35,731 nt of DNA from CAWEPK01 sp049521495 (GTDB taxonomy: Bacteria; Desulfobacterota; Syntrophorhabdia; Syntrophorhabdales; WCHB1-27). Shown here piece by piece: positions 1-7,522 of this stretch. The stretch covers positions 1-35,731 of the forward strand of contig JBEKOT010000009.1 in NCBI GenBank assembly GCA_049521495.1, given 5' to 3'. Under the pieces are notes generated by a model. The model made no database searches. It was not told the DNA's origin and saw only the letters and a list, made by a program, of their open reading frames with translations. The translations under genes and the position numbers were made by a program. Position 1 is the stretch's first letter. Each line of letters begins with the position of its first letter.

Positions 1-1713
1 CACCGGCGAAAGGGGCGGCTCGACATAGACGGGCAGGGGCGGCCGGCCCTCGTGCTCCGCCACGGTGGAGTAAAATTCGAACTTGCCTGTGGGCGTCCGG
101 AACCCCTCCTGCTCGTGCTTCCAGTAGCGCATCTCGCCCAAGAGGATATCTTTTTCCTTGAACTCCCGGAAGCTCATCCCCGTCCCCTCGAGGAGCCAGT
201 CGAGGTAGGCGTAGCGGTCCGGCCAGGGGAAGGCTTCGTAAAGTCCGAGGCCGTGAGCGACGTCGAAGATAACGTCCCTGTCGTCCCTTGTTTCGCCCAC
301 CTGGGCGAGCTTCTTGCGGGCAAGAACGCACCATATCTTGTGCATGAAGACAACGTCGTCCTGCTCCAGCCAGTGAGCCGCGGGCAGAACAAGGTCTGCG
401 AGCTGGACCGTGGGCGTCATGAACAGATCCGAGACCACCGTGTACTCCATGTGGTCTCTTAAGGCCCGCTCGATGGTGAGCCCCTGGGTGGCCGTCAAGA
501 GCGGGTTGGAGCCGACGATCCAGATGGCGCGCACCCCGTAAGGTGTTCCCGTGACCACCGATTTCCAGAAAGTGGGTGGATGGCAGTTGGGCGCGAACCG
601 GTATTTGTCGCCGCCTATCACGGCCGCCTTTTTTTCCGGGGGCAGGAACTGGACGCCTGCGACGCTCCTATCGACGAGGGGCGACTTGGGCTTCACCCCC
701 TTCGGGTGCACCCAGAGGACGTTCCCGCCCGGCGAGTCGATGCAGCCCGTAAGTCCCATCAGGATAAGGAGGGCCCTGCCCGTCTGAAAGGCGTTGACGC
801 TCGTATCGATCCCGTTGCCCCACTGGATGCACGCGGGCTTCGTCGTGGCGAAGACCCTCGCTGCTTCGCGGATGGACGACGCCCCGACGCGGGTAATGGG
901 GTCCGCCCATTCGGGCGTGAAAGGCCGGACGTGCTTGGCAAGGCGGTCGAAGCCGAAGCCGTATTTTTCCACGAATGCGTGGTCACAGAGGCCCTCGTCT
1001 ATAATGACGTTGATCATGGCCAGGGCGAGGGCGCATTCGGTGCCGGGCCGGAGCTGGAGCCAGTAGTCGGCGGTCGCGGCCGGGCCGATGCGCCTCGGGT
1101 CGACGACTATAACCTTCCCGGCCTTCCGGAGCGCCTTTTTGAGCATTCGCCCGCACATGCCGTCGGCCGCCCCCGTTTCCGTGATGTTGCAGCCCCAGTT
1201 CATGACGCAGGCCGGGATCTTGCCCCCGAAGCCGTAAATATCGCTGATGGGAAGACCCCCCAGAGTGATATGGGCGGCGATTACCCTCGGGAGGTAGCAA
1301 AGGTGGCCCGGGTTCACGAAATTGGGCGTGCCGAAAGCGTTGGCGAAGCGGATGGTAAACTCCGTATAGGGCCTGCCCGTACCCTGCGCCAGGGCAACAT
1401 ATTCGGAGCCCGATTCCCGGCGTATCCGGTCGAGACGGGCCACCATCTCGGAGATTGCATCCTCCCAGGAGATTCTCTCCCACCTGTTTTCCCCTCGCCC
1501 TCCTTTCCTGCGCAGGGGATGGGTGAGCCGGTCCTTGTGGTATAGCATCTCGGGCGCTGCCGCCCCCTTGGGACAGAGATAGCCGCGGCTCGTGGGGCTG
1601 TCCGGGTCGCCGGCGACTTTGGCAACTCTGTCGCCGTTCATATGGACGAGCACCTGGCAAACCCCGTGGCAGCCCCGGCATGACGACCTTACGATGTGAT
1701 TCCCGGCACCCAC
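1..1713 (-). CDS. Molybdopterin oxidoreductase-superfamily catalytic subunit (C-terminal part outside the window)
   Basis: The reading frame stays open for 571 codons and leaves the window at base 1, so only the N-terminal part is seen. A CxxCxxxC-x27-C set (Cys12, 15, 19, 47) should bind a [4Fe-4S] cluster. Residues around 111-150 (GTGRPYTEFT, then NPGHLCYLPR) and the NWGCN and QWGNGID segments are typical of bis-MGD enzymes. Cys139 in GHLCY is the likely Mo/W ligand. The layout resembles acetylene hydratase and related non-redox or hydroxylase members, but the residue after the second cluster Cys is His16, where acetylene hydratase has a catalytic Asp. Start: an in-frame stop lies just upstream (about 1741) and GTG at 1713 follows a GGGAG box. 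No Tat signal is visible, so the protein is probably cytoplasmic. No FeS or membrane subunit gene lies upstream; the GntR gene is next. Superfamily membership is secure, substrate unknown. Confidence 0.85.
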   Translation of the reverse strand, partial: MGAGNHIVRSSCRGCHGVCQVLVHMNGDRVAKVAGDPDSPTSRGYLCPKGAAAPEMLYHKDRLTHPLRRKGGRGENRWERISWEDAISEMVARLDRIRRESGSEYVALAQGTGRPYTEFTIRFANAFGTPNFVNPGHLCYLPRVIAAHITLGGLPISDIYGFGGKIPACVMNWGCNITETGAADGMCGRMLKKALRKAGKVIVVDPRRIGPAATADYWLQLRPGTECALALAMINVIIDEGLCDHAFVEKYGFGFDRLAKHVRPFTPEWADPITRVGASSIREAARVFATTKPACIQWGNGIDTSVNAFQTGRALLILMGLTGCIDSPGGNVLWVHPKGVKPKSPLVDRSVAGVQFLPPEKKAAVIGGDKYRFAPNCHPPTFWKSVVTGTPYGVRAIWIVGSNPLLTATQGLTIERALRDHMEYTVVSDLFMTPTVQLADLVLPAAHWLEQDDVVFMHKIWCVLARKKLAQVGETRDDRDVIFDVAHGLGLYEAFPWPDRYAYLDWLLEGTGMSFREFKEKDILLGEMRYWKHEQEGFRTPTGKFEFYSTVAEHEGRPPLPVYVEPPLSPV

Positions 1714-1759
1714 AGCAGCTCCCGCACAAGAAGAGTGATGTTACATCTTAGCATACTCG

Positions 1760-1807
1760 ACCCTTTGGGTTCTTCGCCTTCCATCGACATACCCGATCCC
1801 GTCGGGT
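1760..1807. repeat. Two short inverted repeats in the 262-bp gap between gntR and the molybdoenzyme gene
   Basis: ACCC-TTT-GGGT lies at 1760-1770 and ACCCGA-TCCCG-TCGGGT at 1791-1807. Both share the ACCC/GGGT core and sit 50-80 bp upstream of the molybdoenzyme start. They could be an operator pair or a weak gntR terminator. No convincing -35/-10 pair was found in this gap. Confidence 0.3.
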
Positions 1808-1975
1808 CCCCTTCTGCCGAAAGAATCATCGAGGGGGTTTACGGAAGTGAACGAAAGTTGACGATCTATAGGTATGGGTGGCAGTGCGCTTTTGTGCGCC
1901 TGGCACGCTCCGACAAAGGCAAATACGGCGGCTGCTGAGGATGAACCCGGGCGCCCTTTCGATTCGAGCCCAGAG

Positions 1976-2704
1976 TCAGCGGATCTCGTTGCTGTATTCC
2001 AGGCTGTCGGTAACGCACCTGCTGTCCCTCAGCTCCACGACCGTGCCTTTCAGGTCGAAGGCAAGCCGCAGGATGCGAAGCAGGGGGTAGCCAAGAGGGA
2101 CCTTGAGCCTTTTCGCATCGGCCGCGTCCGCGGCAACAGCATCGAGGCGCTCCTCGACGAGCGCCACGATGACCCCGTAACTCTTCTGGTAGAGGTCGTA
2201 GAGGGTATTGGGCAGGTTTGAAGGCCCGATGGAGTCGAATCCGGGGAACAGCTCCAGGGGCAGGGTAATCACCTCGTTGACGACAGCCCGGCCGTCGATC
2301 AGGCGGATGCGCTCCATTCTGTACACCCGCTTGCCGTTGGCAATCCTGAGCTCTTTGCTCTCTTCAGGCGTTGCCGCGTCCGCCCTCGCGGAAACGGCAA
2401 GGGAGACGGGCTGGACCTTTTTACCGTCTTTTCTGCGGATGCGCAGGAACCGGAAAAGGGCCTGGTCGCTCTCGAATGTGGCGACGGCAGTTCCCTTGCC
2501 TTGATACCGCACGAGGCACCGTTCGTTCGTGAGCTCGATGAGGGCCTTGCGCAGGGTGCCCTGGCTGACGCCGTACTTTTCCGCCAGAGCCGTCTCGCTT
2601 GGCAAAAATGTTCCGGGCGGCCATTCTCCGGCGGAAATGCGCTTGATTAAAGAAGCCTTCACCTGCTGGTAAAGGGGAAGGAATTTCGGCTTGGCGGCGG
2701 CCAT
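1976..2704 (-). CDS. GntR-family transcriptional regulator (HutC/UTRA subfamily)
   Basis: A 242-residue protein. Residues about 8-76 form the GntR winged helix-turn-helix (PLYQQVKASLIKRI at the start, then a PPGTFLPSETALAEKYGVS-like segment), and about 98-235 match the UTRA effector-binding domain, which senses small metabolites and releases DNA. It is transcribed divergently from the tct transporter genes across a 214-bp gap. That gap and the promoter of the 7212 gene share ATATAAG/CTTATAT motifs, so this protein is the natural candidate regulator of the whole catabolic cluster. The start at 2704 keeps the full GntR domain but has no Shine-Dalgarno; the -10 box ends 10 nt before the ATG, suggesting leaderless or near-leaderless translation. 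The effector is probably the imported carboxylate or a breakdown product (inference). Confidence 0.93.
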   Translation of the reverse strand: MAAAKPKFLPLYQQVKASLIKRISAGEWPPGTFLPSETALAEKYGVSQGTLRKALIELTNERCLVRYQGKGTAVATFESDQALFRFLRIRRKDGKKVQPVSLAVSARADAATPEESKELRIANGKRVYRMERIRLIDGRAVVNEVITLPLELFPGFDSIGPSNLPNTLYDLYQKSYGVIVALVEERLDAVAADAADAKRLKVPLGYPLLRILRLAFDLKGTVVELRDSRCVTDSLEYSNEIR

Positions 2705-2714
2705 ATTCGGGCAA

Positions 2715-2744
2715 AGTATATGTGAAGGGGCGCCGGCATGTCAA
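2715..2744 (-). promoter_or_regulatory. gntR promoter
   Basis: On the minus strand TTGACA (2744-2739), an 18-bp spacer and TATACT (2720-2715) form a near-consensus sigma-70 promoter. The predicted start is about 2708, only a few bases before the ATG at 2704. Confidence 0.6.
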
Positions 2745-2756
2745 GAGGTATAAAAG

Positions 2757-2770
2757 ATATAAGATATAAG
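2757..2770. promoter_or_regulatory. Tandem ATATAAG half-sites between the divergent promoters
   Basis: Two head-to-tail copies of ATATAAG (2757-2763 and 2764-2770) lie just upstream of the gntR -35 box and upstream of the tct -35 box. They match the half-site of the operator at 2832-2848, so they may serve autoregulation or cooperative binding. Confidence 0.5.
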
Positions 2771-2794
2771 TCTTCCAAGGAAGAAATTTTTTCC

Positions 2795-2824
2795 TTGACA
2801 GCAATCGGCGAGTATTTAGAGAAT
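2795..2824 (+). promoter_or_regulatory. Candidate promoter of the tctCBA operon
   Basis: TTGACA at 2795-2800 is followed at 18 bp by GAGAAT (2819-2824). The -35 is perfect and the -10 is weak (4 of 6). The predicted start is about 2831, right beside the 17-bp operator palindrome. Confidence 0.45.
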
Positions 2825-2831
2825 ACTATAT

Positions 2832-2848
2832 CTTATATATGATATAAG
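2832..2848. promoter_or_regulatory. Predicted GntR operator upstream of tctC
   Basis: A perfect 7-3-7 inverted repeat, CTTATAT-ATG-ATATAAG, lies at the expected transcription start of the tct operon, where a bound repressor would block initiation. The same half-site recurs at 2757-2770 and at 7159-7182. Confidence 0.6.
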
Positions 2849-2918
2849 GATAGCGCGACACAGGGGCCGGACCGGCTTTCGAGTTGCTGATTGGGACAAA
2901 TAAAACAGGAGATGGACC

Positions 2919-3875
2919 ATGGGGAAGAAGATCTTTTTTTTCGTCTTTAGCCTGTTGGTCGCTGCTGCGATGGTCGCCCCGCAGGGCGACGGAGCCCCGA
3001 AATTCCCGACAAAGCAGATCAGCTACATGATCCCCTTCGACCCGGGCGGCCAGTCGGACCGGGAGGCGCGGCGGCAGCAGCCGCTTCTCGAAAAGGCGCT
3101 CGGGCAGAGGATAATCATCGACTACAAGATCGGCGGCGGCGGGGCCGTCGGCTGGTCGCAGCTCGCGCGGGCTAAGCCCGACGGCTATTACATAATGGGC
3201 ATCAATCTCCCCCACATCATCCTTCAGCCGCTGCAGCAGGAGTGCGGTTACAAGACCGGCCAGATCAGGCCCGTCGTGTTCTTCCAGGGCACGCCGCTCG
3301 GCATAGCGGTGCTGAAGAAAAGCCCCTATAAAACGCTAAAGGACCTGATCGCTGCGGCGAAGGCGAAGCCGGGTGACATATCCGTCGGAGGCTCCGGCAT
3401 GTTCTCGGGCCACCACGTCGCCACCCTGCGCCTGCAGAGCCTCACCGGCGCTAAATTCAACTACGTCCCCTTCACCGGCGCCGCGCCGCAAATGACCGGT
3501 TTTCTCGGCGGCCACGTGGTCGCGGCGATGGCCAACTCGGACGATCTCGTCAAGTACCGGGACGAGATCAGGGTGCTCGGTATAGCCGACTCGCAGAGGT
3601 TCCAGGCTCTTCCGGACGCGCCGACCTTCAAGGAAGCGGGCTTCGACATGGCGGAGATGATAGCGCGCGGCGTAGGGGTCCCTGCGGCTACGCCGGAGCC
3701 GGTAGTCGCCATACTGGAGGCTGCGTTCCTCCAGGTCACGAAGAACCCGAACGTCGTGGCGGCCATGAAGAAGGACGGGTTCGTTCCGCTTTCCATGGGC
3801 GCGAAGGAGAGCAAGGAATTCGTCGAAAAAATGACGGTTGTTTACAAGGAACAACTGAAGGACATCAAGAAGTAG
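2919..3875 (+). CDS. tctC: Tripartite tricarboxylate transporter substrate-binding protein
   Basis: A 318-residue periplasmic binding protein of the TctC/BugT family, close to the usual 320-330. Residues 1-26 are a signal peptide (Lys-Lys followed by IFFFVFSLLVAAAM). The mature part has family signatures: a VPFxPGG-like loop (IPFDPGGQSDREAR), a glycine-rich GGGGAVGW segment, KPDGYYI, and the NYVPFTGAAPQ segment before the second domain. It captures a carboxylate in the periplasm and hands it to TctAB; family ligands include citrate, other di- and tricarboxylates, aromatic acids and hydroxy acids. A CAGGAG ribosome-binding site precedes the ATG. It is the first gene of the tctC-tctB-tctA-larA-like unit and is probably controlled by the divergent GntR protein. 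The substrate cannot be read from the sequence. Confidence 0.95.
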   Translation: MGKKIFFFVFSLLVAAAMVAPQGDGAPKFPTKQISYMIPFDPGGQSDREARRQQPLLEKALGQRIIIDYKIGGGGAVGWSQLARAKPDGYYIMGINLPHIILQPLQQECGYKTGQIRPVVFFQGTPLGIAVLKKSPYKTLKDLIAAAKAKPGDISVGGSGMFSGHHVATLRLQSLTGAKFNYVPFTGAAPQMTGFLGGHVVAAMANSDDLVKYRDEIRVLGIADSQRFQALPDAPTFKEAGFDMAEMIARGVGVPAATPEPVVAILEAAFLQVTKNPNVVAAMKKDGFVPLSMGAKESKEFVEKMTVVYKEQLKDIKK

Positions 3876-3900
3876 CGCGAAGCGTTCCCGAGGCGGTGGG

Positions 3901-4368
3901 ATGATAAAGAGCCTCCGCGCCGGAGACATAGTTTCCGGCGCCTTCCTTATAGCGGTCGGGGCGGCTACAATCGCCGGGGCAACCCGCATAGAGTGGAGCA
4001 CAGGGGGCGTGCTGCATCCCCGCACGCTGCCCATGCTCCTCGGCATCGCCCTCGCTGCCGGGGGCGTCTGGCTGATGGTCCTTGCCTTCTCGAAGAAATA
4101 CGAGGACAAACCTTTGGAGTGGCCGGACCGAAGGGGGCGGCTCCTGTGGCTGGCATCGCTAGGAATGATGGTGCTCTATGGGGCGCTGATGCCCGTCCTG
4201 GGCTTCCTCGCGACGAGCGGCCTCTTTGTTTCCGGGTTCATCTGGTATTTCGGCAAATACAAAATTTGGTTCGCCGCTGCATGGGGCTTGGGGGCCGTCA
4301 TTTTCATCTATGCGCTTTTCATCTGGCTCCTCGGCATGGAGATGCCGTCCGGCCTGCTGCCGTCTTAG
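3901..4368 (+). CDS. tctB: Tripartite tricarboxylate transporter small membrane subunit
   Basis: A 155-residue protein with four hydrophobic segments (about 9-28, 38-60, 79-101 and 114-147), the usual TctB topology. TctB is poorly conserved in sequence; the call rests on size, topology and its place between tctC and tctA. It has a purine-rich ribosome-binding site (GAGGCGGTGGG) right before the ATG and lies 25 bp after tctC. With TctA it forms the inner-membrane, cation-gradient-driven permease. Confidence 0.88.
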   Translation: MIKSLRAGDIVSGAFLIAVGAATIAGATRIEWSTGGVLHPRTLPMLLGIALAAGGVWLMVLAFSKKYEDKPLEWPDRRGRLLWLASLGMMVLYGALMPVLGFLATSGLFVSGFIWYFGKYKIWFAAAWGLGAVIFIYALFIWLLGMEMPSGLLPS

Positions 4369-4383
4369 CGTAAGGGGTAGAGC

Positions 4384-5889
4384 ATGGAAGGATTCGGTTT
4401 GCTCATCCAGGGGTTCTGGAATGCCTTGAGCCCCGTCAACCTCCTTTTCGCTCTGATCGGCAGCATCGCGGGTACGCTGGTCGGGGTTTTGCCCGGTCTT
4501 GGACCTACAGCGGCCATAGCGATGCTCCTGCCGTTGACGACCTTGCTTCCGCCGGCCCCCGCTATCATCATGATGTGCGCTATCTATTACGGGGCCATGT
4601 ACGGCGGCTCTACGACGGCGATCCTGGTAGCCATCCCCGGAGAAGCCTCCTCCGTTCCTACGGCCATAGACGGTTATCAGCTTACCCTGCAGGGCCGCGG
4701 CGGGCCCGCCCTGGGCATCTCCGCGATCTCGTCGTTCGTGGCCGGCACCCTCGGCGTCGTGGGATTGTCGTTTTTTGCCCCTCCCCTTTCCAGGGTGGCC
4801 CTTGCCTTCGGTCCGCCCGAGTACTTTGCCCTCGCCTTCCTGGGCTTGTCTCTCATCATCAGCCTTTCGGGGCGAGCCCTCCTCAAGGGAGTCCTCTCCG
4901 CCGTGCTCGGCCTGCTCACCGCGATGATCGGGATCGACCCGCTCACGGGCACCGTCCGCCTGACGTTCGGGCAGTCCCTCCTCATGGCCGGCATCGAATT
5001 CGTGCCCATCATCATGGGTTTGTTTGCCATCAGCGAGGTCCTTCTAAATGTCGAATCGAGCGTCAAGGGGATCCTGGCCGATAAGAAGATAGACTGGTGG
5101 CCATCGCTGGGGGACCTTAAAGAGACCTGGGCGGCCATGCTGCGCTCCGCCGGCTTGGGCTTCTTTGCGGGCCTCATACCGGGGTGCAGCCCGGCCGTGA
5201 CGTCCTTCATCGCCTACGACATCGAGAAACGATTTTCCAGGAAGCCGGAGCTGTTCGGAAAGGGCGCAATGGACGCCGTCGCCGCAGTCGAGGGCGCGAA
5301 CAATGCAACGGCGAGCGGTGGGTTCGTCCCGCTCTTCGCCTTCGGAATCCCGTCGGGCCCTGCCCTCGCCGTCTTGCTCGGCGGCTTCATGATGTACGGC
5401 CTCCAGCCCGGTCCTCGCCTGATGACGGAGCAGCCTGTCCTCCTCTGGACGATAATCGCCAGCATGTACGTCGGCAATGTGATGCTCCTCATTTTGAATC
5501 TCCCTCTTGTCGGAATATGGGCACGCATGGCGTTGATACCGTTCCCCATACTCGGTTCCCTGATCGTCGTCTTCACGTTCATAGGCGCTTACAGCCTGCG
5601 CTTTCAAATGCTCGACATCTGGGTGGTGCTGCTCTTCGGCGTCGTCGGCTACCTGATGCGCAAGCTCAGCTTTCCAGTCGCGCCGATGGTCCTCGCCGCA
5701 GTGCTCGCGAAAATGCTCGAGACCGCGCTCGTGCAGTCGCTCCTCCTGTCGAAGGGGTCGCCCCTGATCTTCTTCACCCGGCCGATCTCGGCGGTCTTCA
5801 TGGCAATAGCCATCTTTTTCATCGTCCGCGGCGTCAGCCTGCAGTTAAGGATGAGGGCAGGCGCGGGGGAGATTGAGGAGAGCGAATGA
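4384..5889 (+). CDS. tctA: Tripartite tricarboxylate transporter large permease subunit
   Basis: A 501-residue polytopic protein of normal TctA length. Family hallmarks are visible: GTLVGVLPGLGPTAAIAMLLP near 30-50, a YYGAMYGGSTTAILVAIPGE segment near 65-82, and the second-half GLIPGCSPAVTSF and EGANNATASGGFVPLFAFGIPSG motifs. These two Gly/Pro-rich loops mark the inverted repeat of the family and form the substrate path. It lies 15 bp after tctB and overlaps the next gene by 4 bp (ATGA), so the racemase-like gene is translationally coupled to the permease. Confidence 0.96.
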   Translation: MEGFGLLIQGFWNALSPVNLLFALIGSIAGTLVGVLPGLGPTAAIAMLLPLTTLLPPAPAIIMMCAIYYGAMYGGSTTAILVAIPGEASSVPTAIDGYQLTLQGRGGPALGISAISSFVAGTLGVVGLSFFAPPLSRVALAFGPPEYFALAFLGLSLIISLSGRALLKGVLSAVLGLLTAMIGIDPLTGTVRLTFGQSLLMAGIEFVPIIMGLFAISEVLLNVESSVKGILADKKIDWWPSLGDLKETWAAMLRSAGLGFFAGLIPGCSPAVTSFIAYDIEKRFSRKPELFGKGAMDAVAAVEGANNATASGGFVPLFAFGIPSGPALAVLLGGFMMYGLQPGPRLMTEQPVLLWTIIASMYVGNVMLLILNLPLVGIWARMALIPFPILGSLIVVFTFIGAYSLRFQMLDIWVVLLFGVVGYLMRKLSFPVAPMVLAAVLAKMLETALVQSLLLSKGSPLIFFTRPISAVFMAIAIFFIVRGVSLQLRMRAGAGEIEESE

Positions 5890-7136
5890 AAGAGGACGCT
5901 ATGGGAAATCTCTCCATGCTCAGGGTCCGGCAGCGCCTTCCCCGCCCTCGCATCGACGGGCTGCGGGAAGAGGTGGCAGCAAGGATGGGGCGACTGGCCC
6001 CGTCCGTAAAGCCGGGCATGTCGGTGGCGATAACGGCAGGCAGCAGGGGGATAAACGAGATACCGCTGATCCTGCGGACGGTAGCATCCGTCCTGAAAGA
6101 TATGGGGGCAAAGCCTTATCTCGTTTCGGCAATGGGCAGCCACGGCGGAGGGACTGCCGAAGGGCAGAGAAGCCTCCTCGCCCACCTTGGCATCACCGAG
6201 GAGTCCGTCGGGGTGCCCCTCAGGGTCACATCGGAGGCGGTAGCCGTGGGCAAGACCGAGGGGGGGCATGTCCTTTATATCGATGGGGAGGCACTGAAGG
6301 CCGACGCCATATTGCCCGTAAACCGGGTCAAGGCGCACACCGCCTTTCAGAACGTCCTGGCAAGCGGCCTCTTCAAGATGCTTACAGTCGGGCTCGGCAA
6401 GGTTCCGGGTGCCGAACAGGTCCATAAGCTCAGCACCGCGGGGATCTACAGGGCCATCGTCGAGATGGGGCGCCTCGCCCTTTCGAGCCTTCCGGTGATC
6501 GGTGGCCTTGCCGTTGTCGAGAACGGCTATGAGGAGACGGCGGCGGTGGAGCTCCTCCTCCCCTCCGAGATGGAAAGCCGCGAGAAGGAGCTCCTCAAGT
6601 ACGCCGGAAGCCTGCTTCCGGCCCTGCCTGCCGCCAGGCTGGACCTCCTGATTGTCGAGGAGATGGGAAAGAATTTCAGCGGGACCGGCATGGACACCAA
6701 CGTCATCGGCCGATGGAAGGCAAAGGGCATTGCGGAGCCGCAATTTCCGAAAATAGGGCGCATAGTCGTGCTCCGTCTGTCGAAGGCTTCCGAAGGCAAC
6801 GCCAACGGCATCGGGCTCGCGGACGTGACGACCCGGAAGCTTGTAGAGGCCATCGACTGGACGCCGACGCTCATGAACGTCAGGACAACCGGGCTCTGGG
6901 AGCGGGCCTTCTGCCCGCCCTTTCCCGGAAGCGACCGGGACGCCGTCCACTGGGCGATCGAGAGCCTCGGTTTGTCTGCGGCCGGGGAAATTTTGGCGGC
7001 GAGGATACGCAACACCCTCCATATAGACGAGCTCTGGCTCACGCCGGCTGCGCTGGCGACTGCGGAAAGCTGCGACCGGATCGGTCCGCCAAGGCCGCTT
7101 TCTTTCAGCGAGGAAGGGGACCTCCTGCCGGGGTGA
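5886..7136 (+). CDS. LarA-like (DUF2088) 2-hydroxy-acid racemase/epimerase family protein
   Basis: A 416-residue protein of about LarA length. Residues 1-200 match the lactate racemase N-terminal domain: SAMGSHGGGT (His86), VNRVKAHTAF (Lys149, His151) and SGLFKMLTVGLGK (Lys164). These correspond to the two catalytic His and the Lys that tethers the nickel-pincer nucleotide in LarA. Family members racemise or epimerise 2-hydroxy acids such as lactate or malate, so it may convert the imported acid to the isomer used by the dehydratase pair downstream. It overlaps tctA by 4 bp with an AGGAG ribosome-binding site inside the tctA end. The cofactor-making genes larB, larC and larE are not in this window and must lie elsewhere if the enzyme is active. 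Family is firm, reaction inferred. Confidence 0.85.
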   Translation: MKEDAMGNLSMLRVRQRLPRPRIDGLREEVAARMGRLAPSVKPGMSVAITAGSRGINEIPLILRTVASVLKDMGAKPYLVSAMGSHGGGTAEGQRSLLAHLGITEESVGVPLRVTSEAVAVGKTEGGHVLYIDGEALKADAILPVNRVKAHTAFQNVLASGLFKMLTVGLGKVPGAEQVHKLSTAGIYRAIVEMGRLALSSLPVIGGLAVVENGYEETAAVELLLPSEMESREKELLKYAGSLLPALPAARLDLLIVEEMGKNFSGTGMDTNVIGRWKAKGIAEPQFPKIGRIVVLRLSKASEGNANGIGLADVTTRKLVEAIDWTPTLMNVRTTGLWERAFCPPFPGSDRDAVHWAIESLGLSAAGEILAARIRNTLHIDELWLTPAALATAESCDRIGPPRPLSFSEEGDLLPG

Positions 7137-7152
7137 TCCTGCAGGAAAGAGA

Positions 7153-7182
7153 TTGACACTTATATAAGACATAATATATAAG
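7153..7182 (+). promoter_or_regulatory. Promoter and operator of the UxaA-like gene pair
   Basis: TTGACA (7153-7158), a 16-bp spacer and TATATA (7175-7180) form a strong promoter. The spacer begins with the perfect palindrome CTTATATAAG (7159-7168), and a further ATATAAG (7176-7182) overlaps the -10. These are the half-sites seen upstream of tctC, so the same GntR repressor probably shuts this promoter too. Confidence 0.6.
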
Positions 7183-7211
7183 AATAGAACAACTTTTAAG
7201 GAGGAGAAGGC

Positions 7212-7496
7212 ATGGCGATACATTTCCTCGTACATGAGGCCGGTGATTCGGTCGGGGTGGTAGTCGTCGAGGGCATCAAGGCCGGCCAAGAGCTGACCGG
7301 CTGGGTCATGGACAACGACAAGACCCTGACCATCAAGGTGTCCCATGATATACCCATCGGCCACAAGGTCGCGCTCAAAGACCTGGCCAAGGACGACACG
7401 GTTTACAAATACGGCGCTGACATCGGCCGCGTGGCGGCACCCATCAAGGCGGGCGAGCACGTGCACGTTCACAACCTGAAGACGAAGAGATGGTGA
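7212..7496 (+). CDS. UxaA-family dehydratase, small SAF-domain subunit (SuyA-like)
   Basis: A 94-residue protein equal to the N-terminal SAF domain of altronate/galactarate dehydratases, here a separate chain as in (2R)-sulfolactate sulfo-lyase SuyA. Recognisable segments are FLVHEAGDSVGVVVV at the N-terminus, HDIPIGHKVALKDL in the middle, and GEHVHVHNLKTKR at the C-terminus. In the family this subunit pairs with the large catalytic subunit encoded next. A strong AAGGAGGAG ribosome-binding site precedes the ATG at 7212. Its own promoter at 7153 carries the predicted GntR operator. Whether it acts on sulfolactate, a sugar acid or another beta-substituted 2-hydroxy acid cannot be decided here. 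Confidence 0.85.
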   Translation: MAIHFLVHEAGDSVGVVVVEGIKAGQELTGWVMDNDKTLTIKVSHDIPIGHKVALKDLAKDDTVYKYGADIGRVAAPIKAGEHVHVHNLKTKRW

Positions 7497-7522
7497 AGAA
7501 GACCCAGAAAGGAGCGACGATT

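Noticed and set aside
580..1545. A 321-codon open frame on the plus strand
   Set aside because: It is antisense to the molybdopterin enzyme, whose cluster motif and continuous frame are convincing. The plus-strand product has no domain and no ribosome-binding site.
1900..1920. A TGGCAC word as a possible sigma-54 promoter
   Set aside because: The partner at the -12 position reads GACAA, without the TTG(C/T) core, and it points into no suitable gene.
5649..7472. A 607-codon open frame on the minus strand
   Set aside because: It is antisense to tctA, the LarA-like gene and the SAF gene, which all have clear family motifs, ribosome-binding sites and coupled spacing. Its translation has no recognisable domain and comes from high GC.
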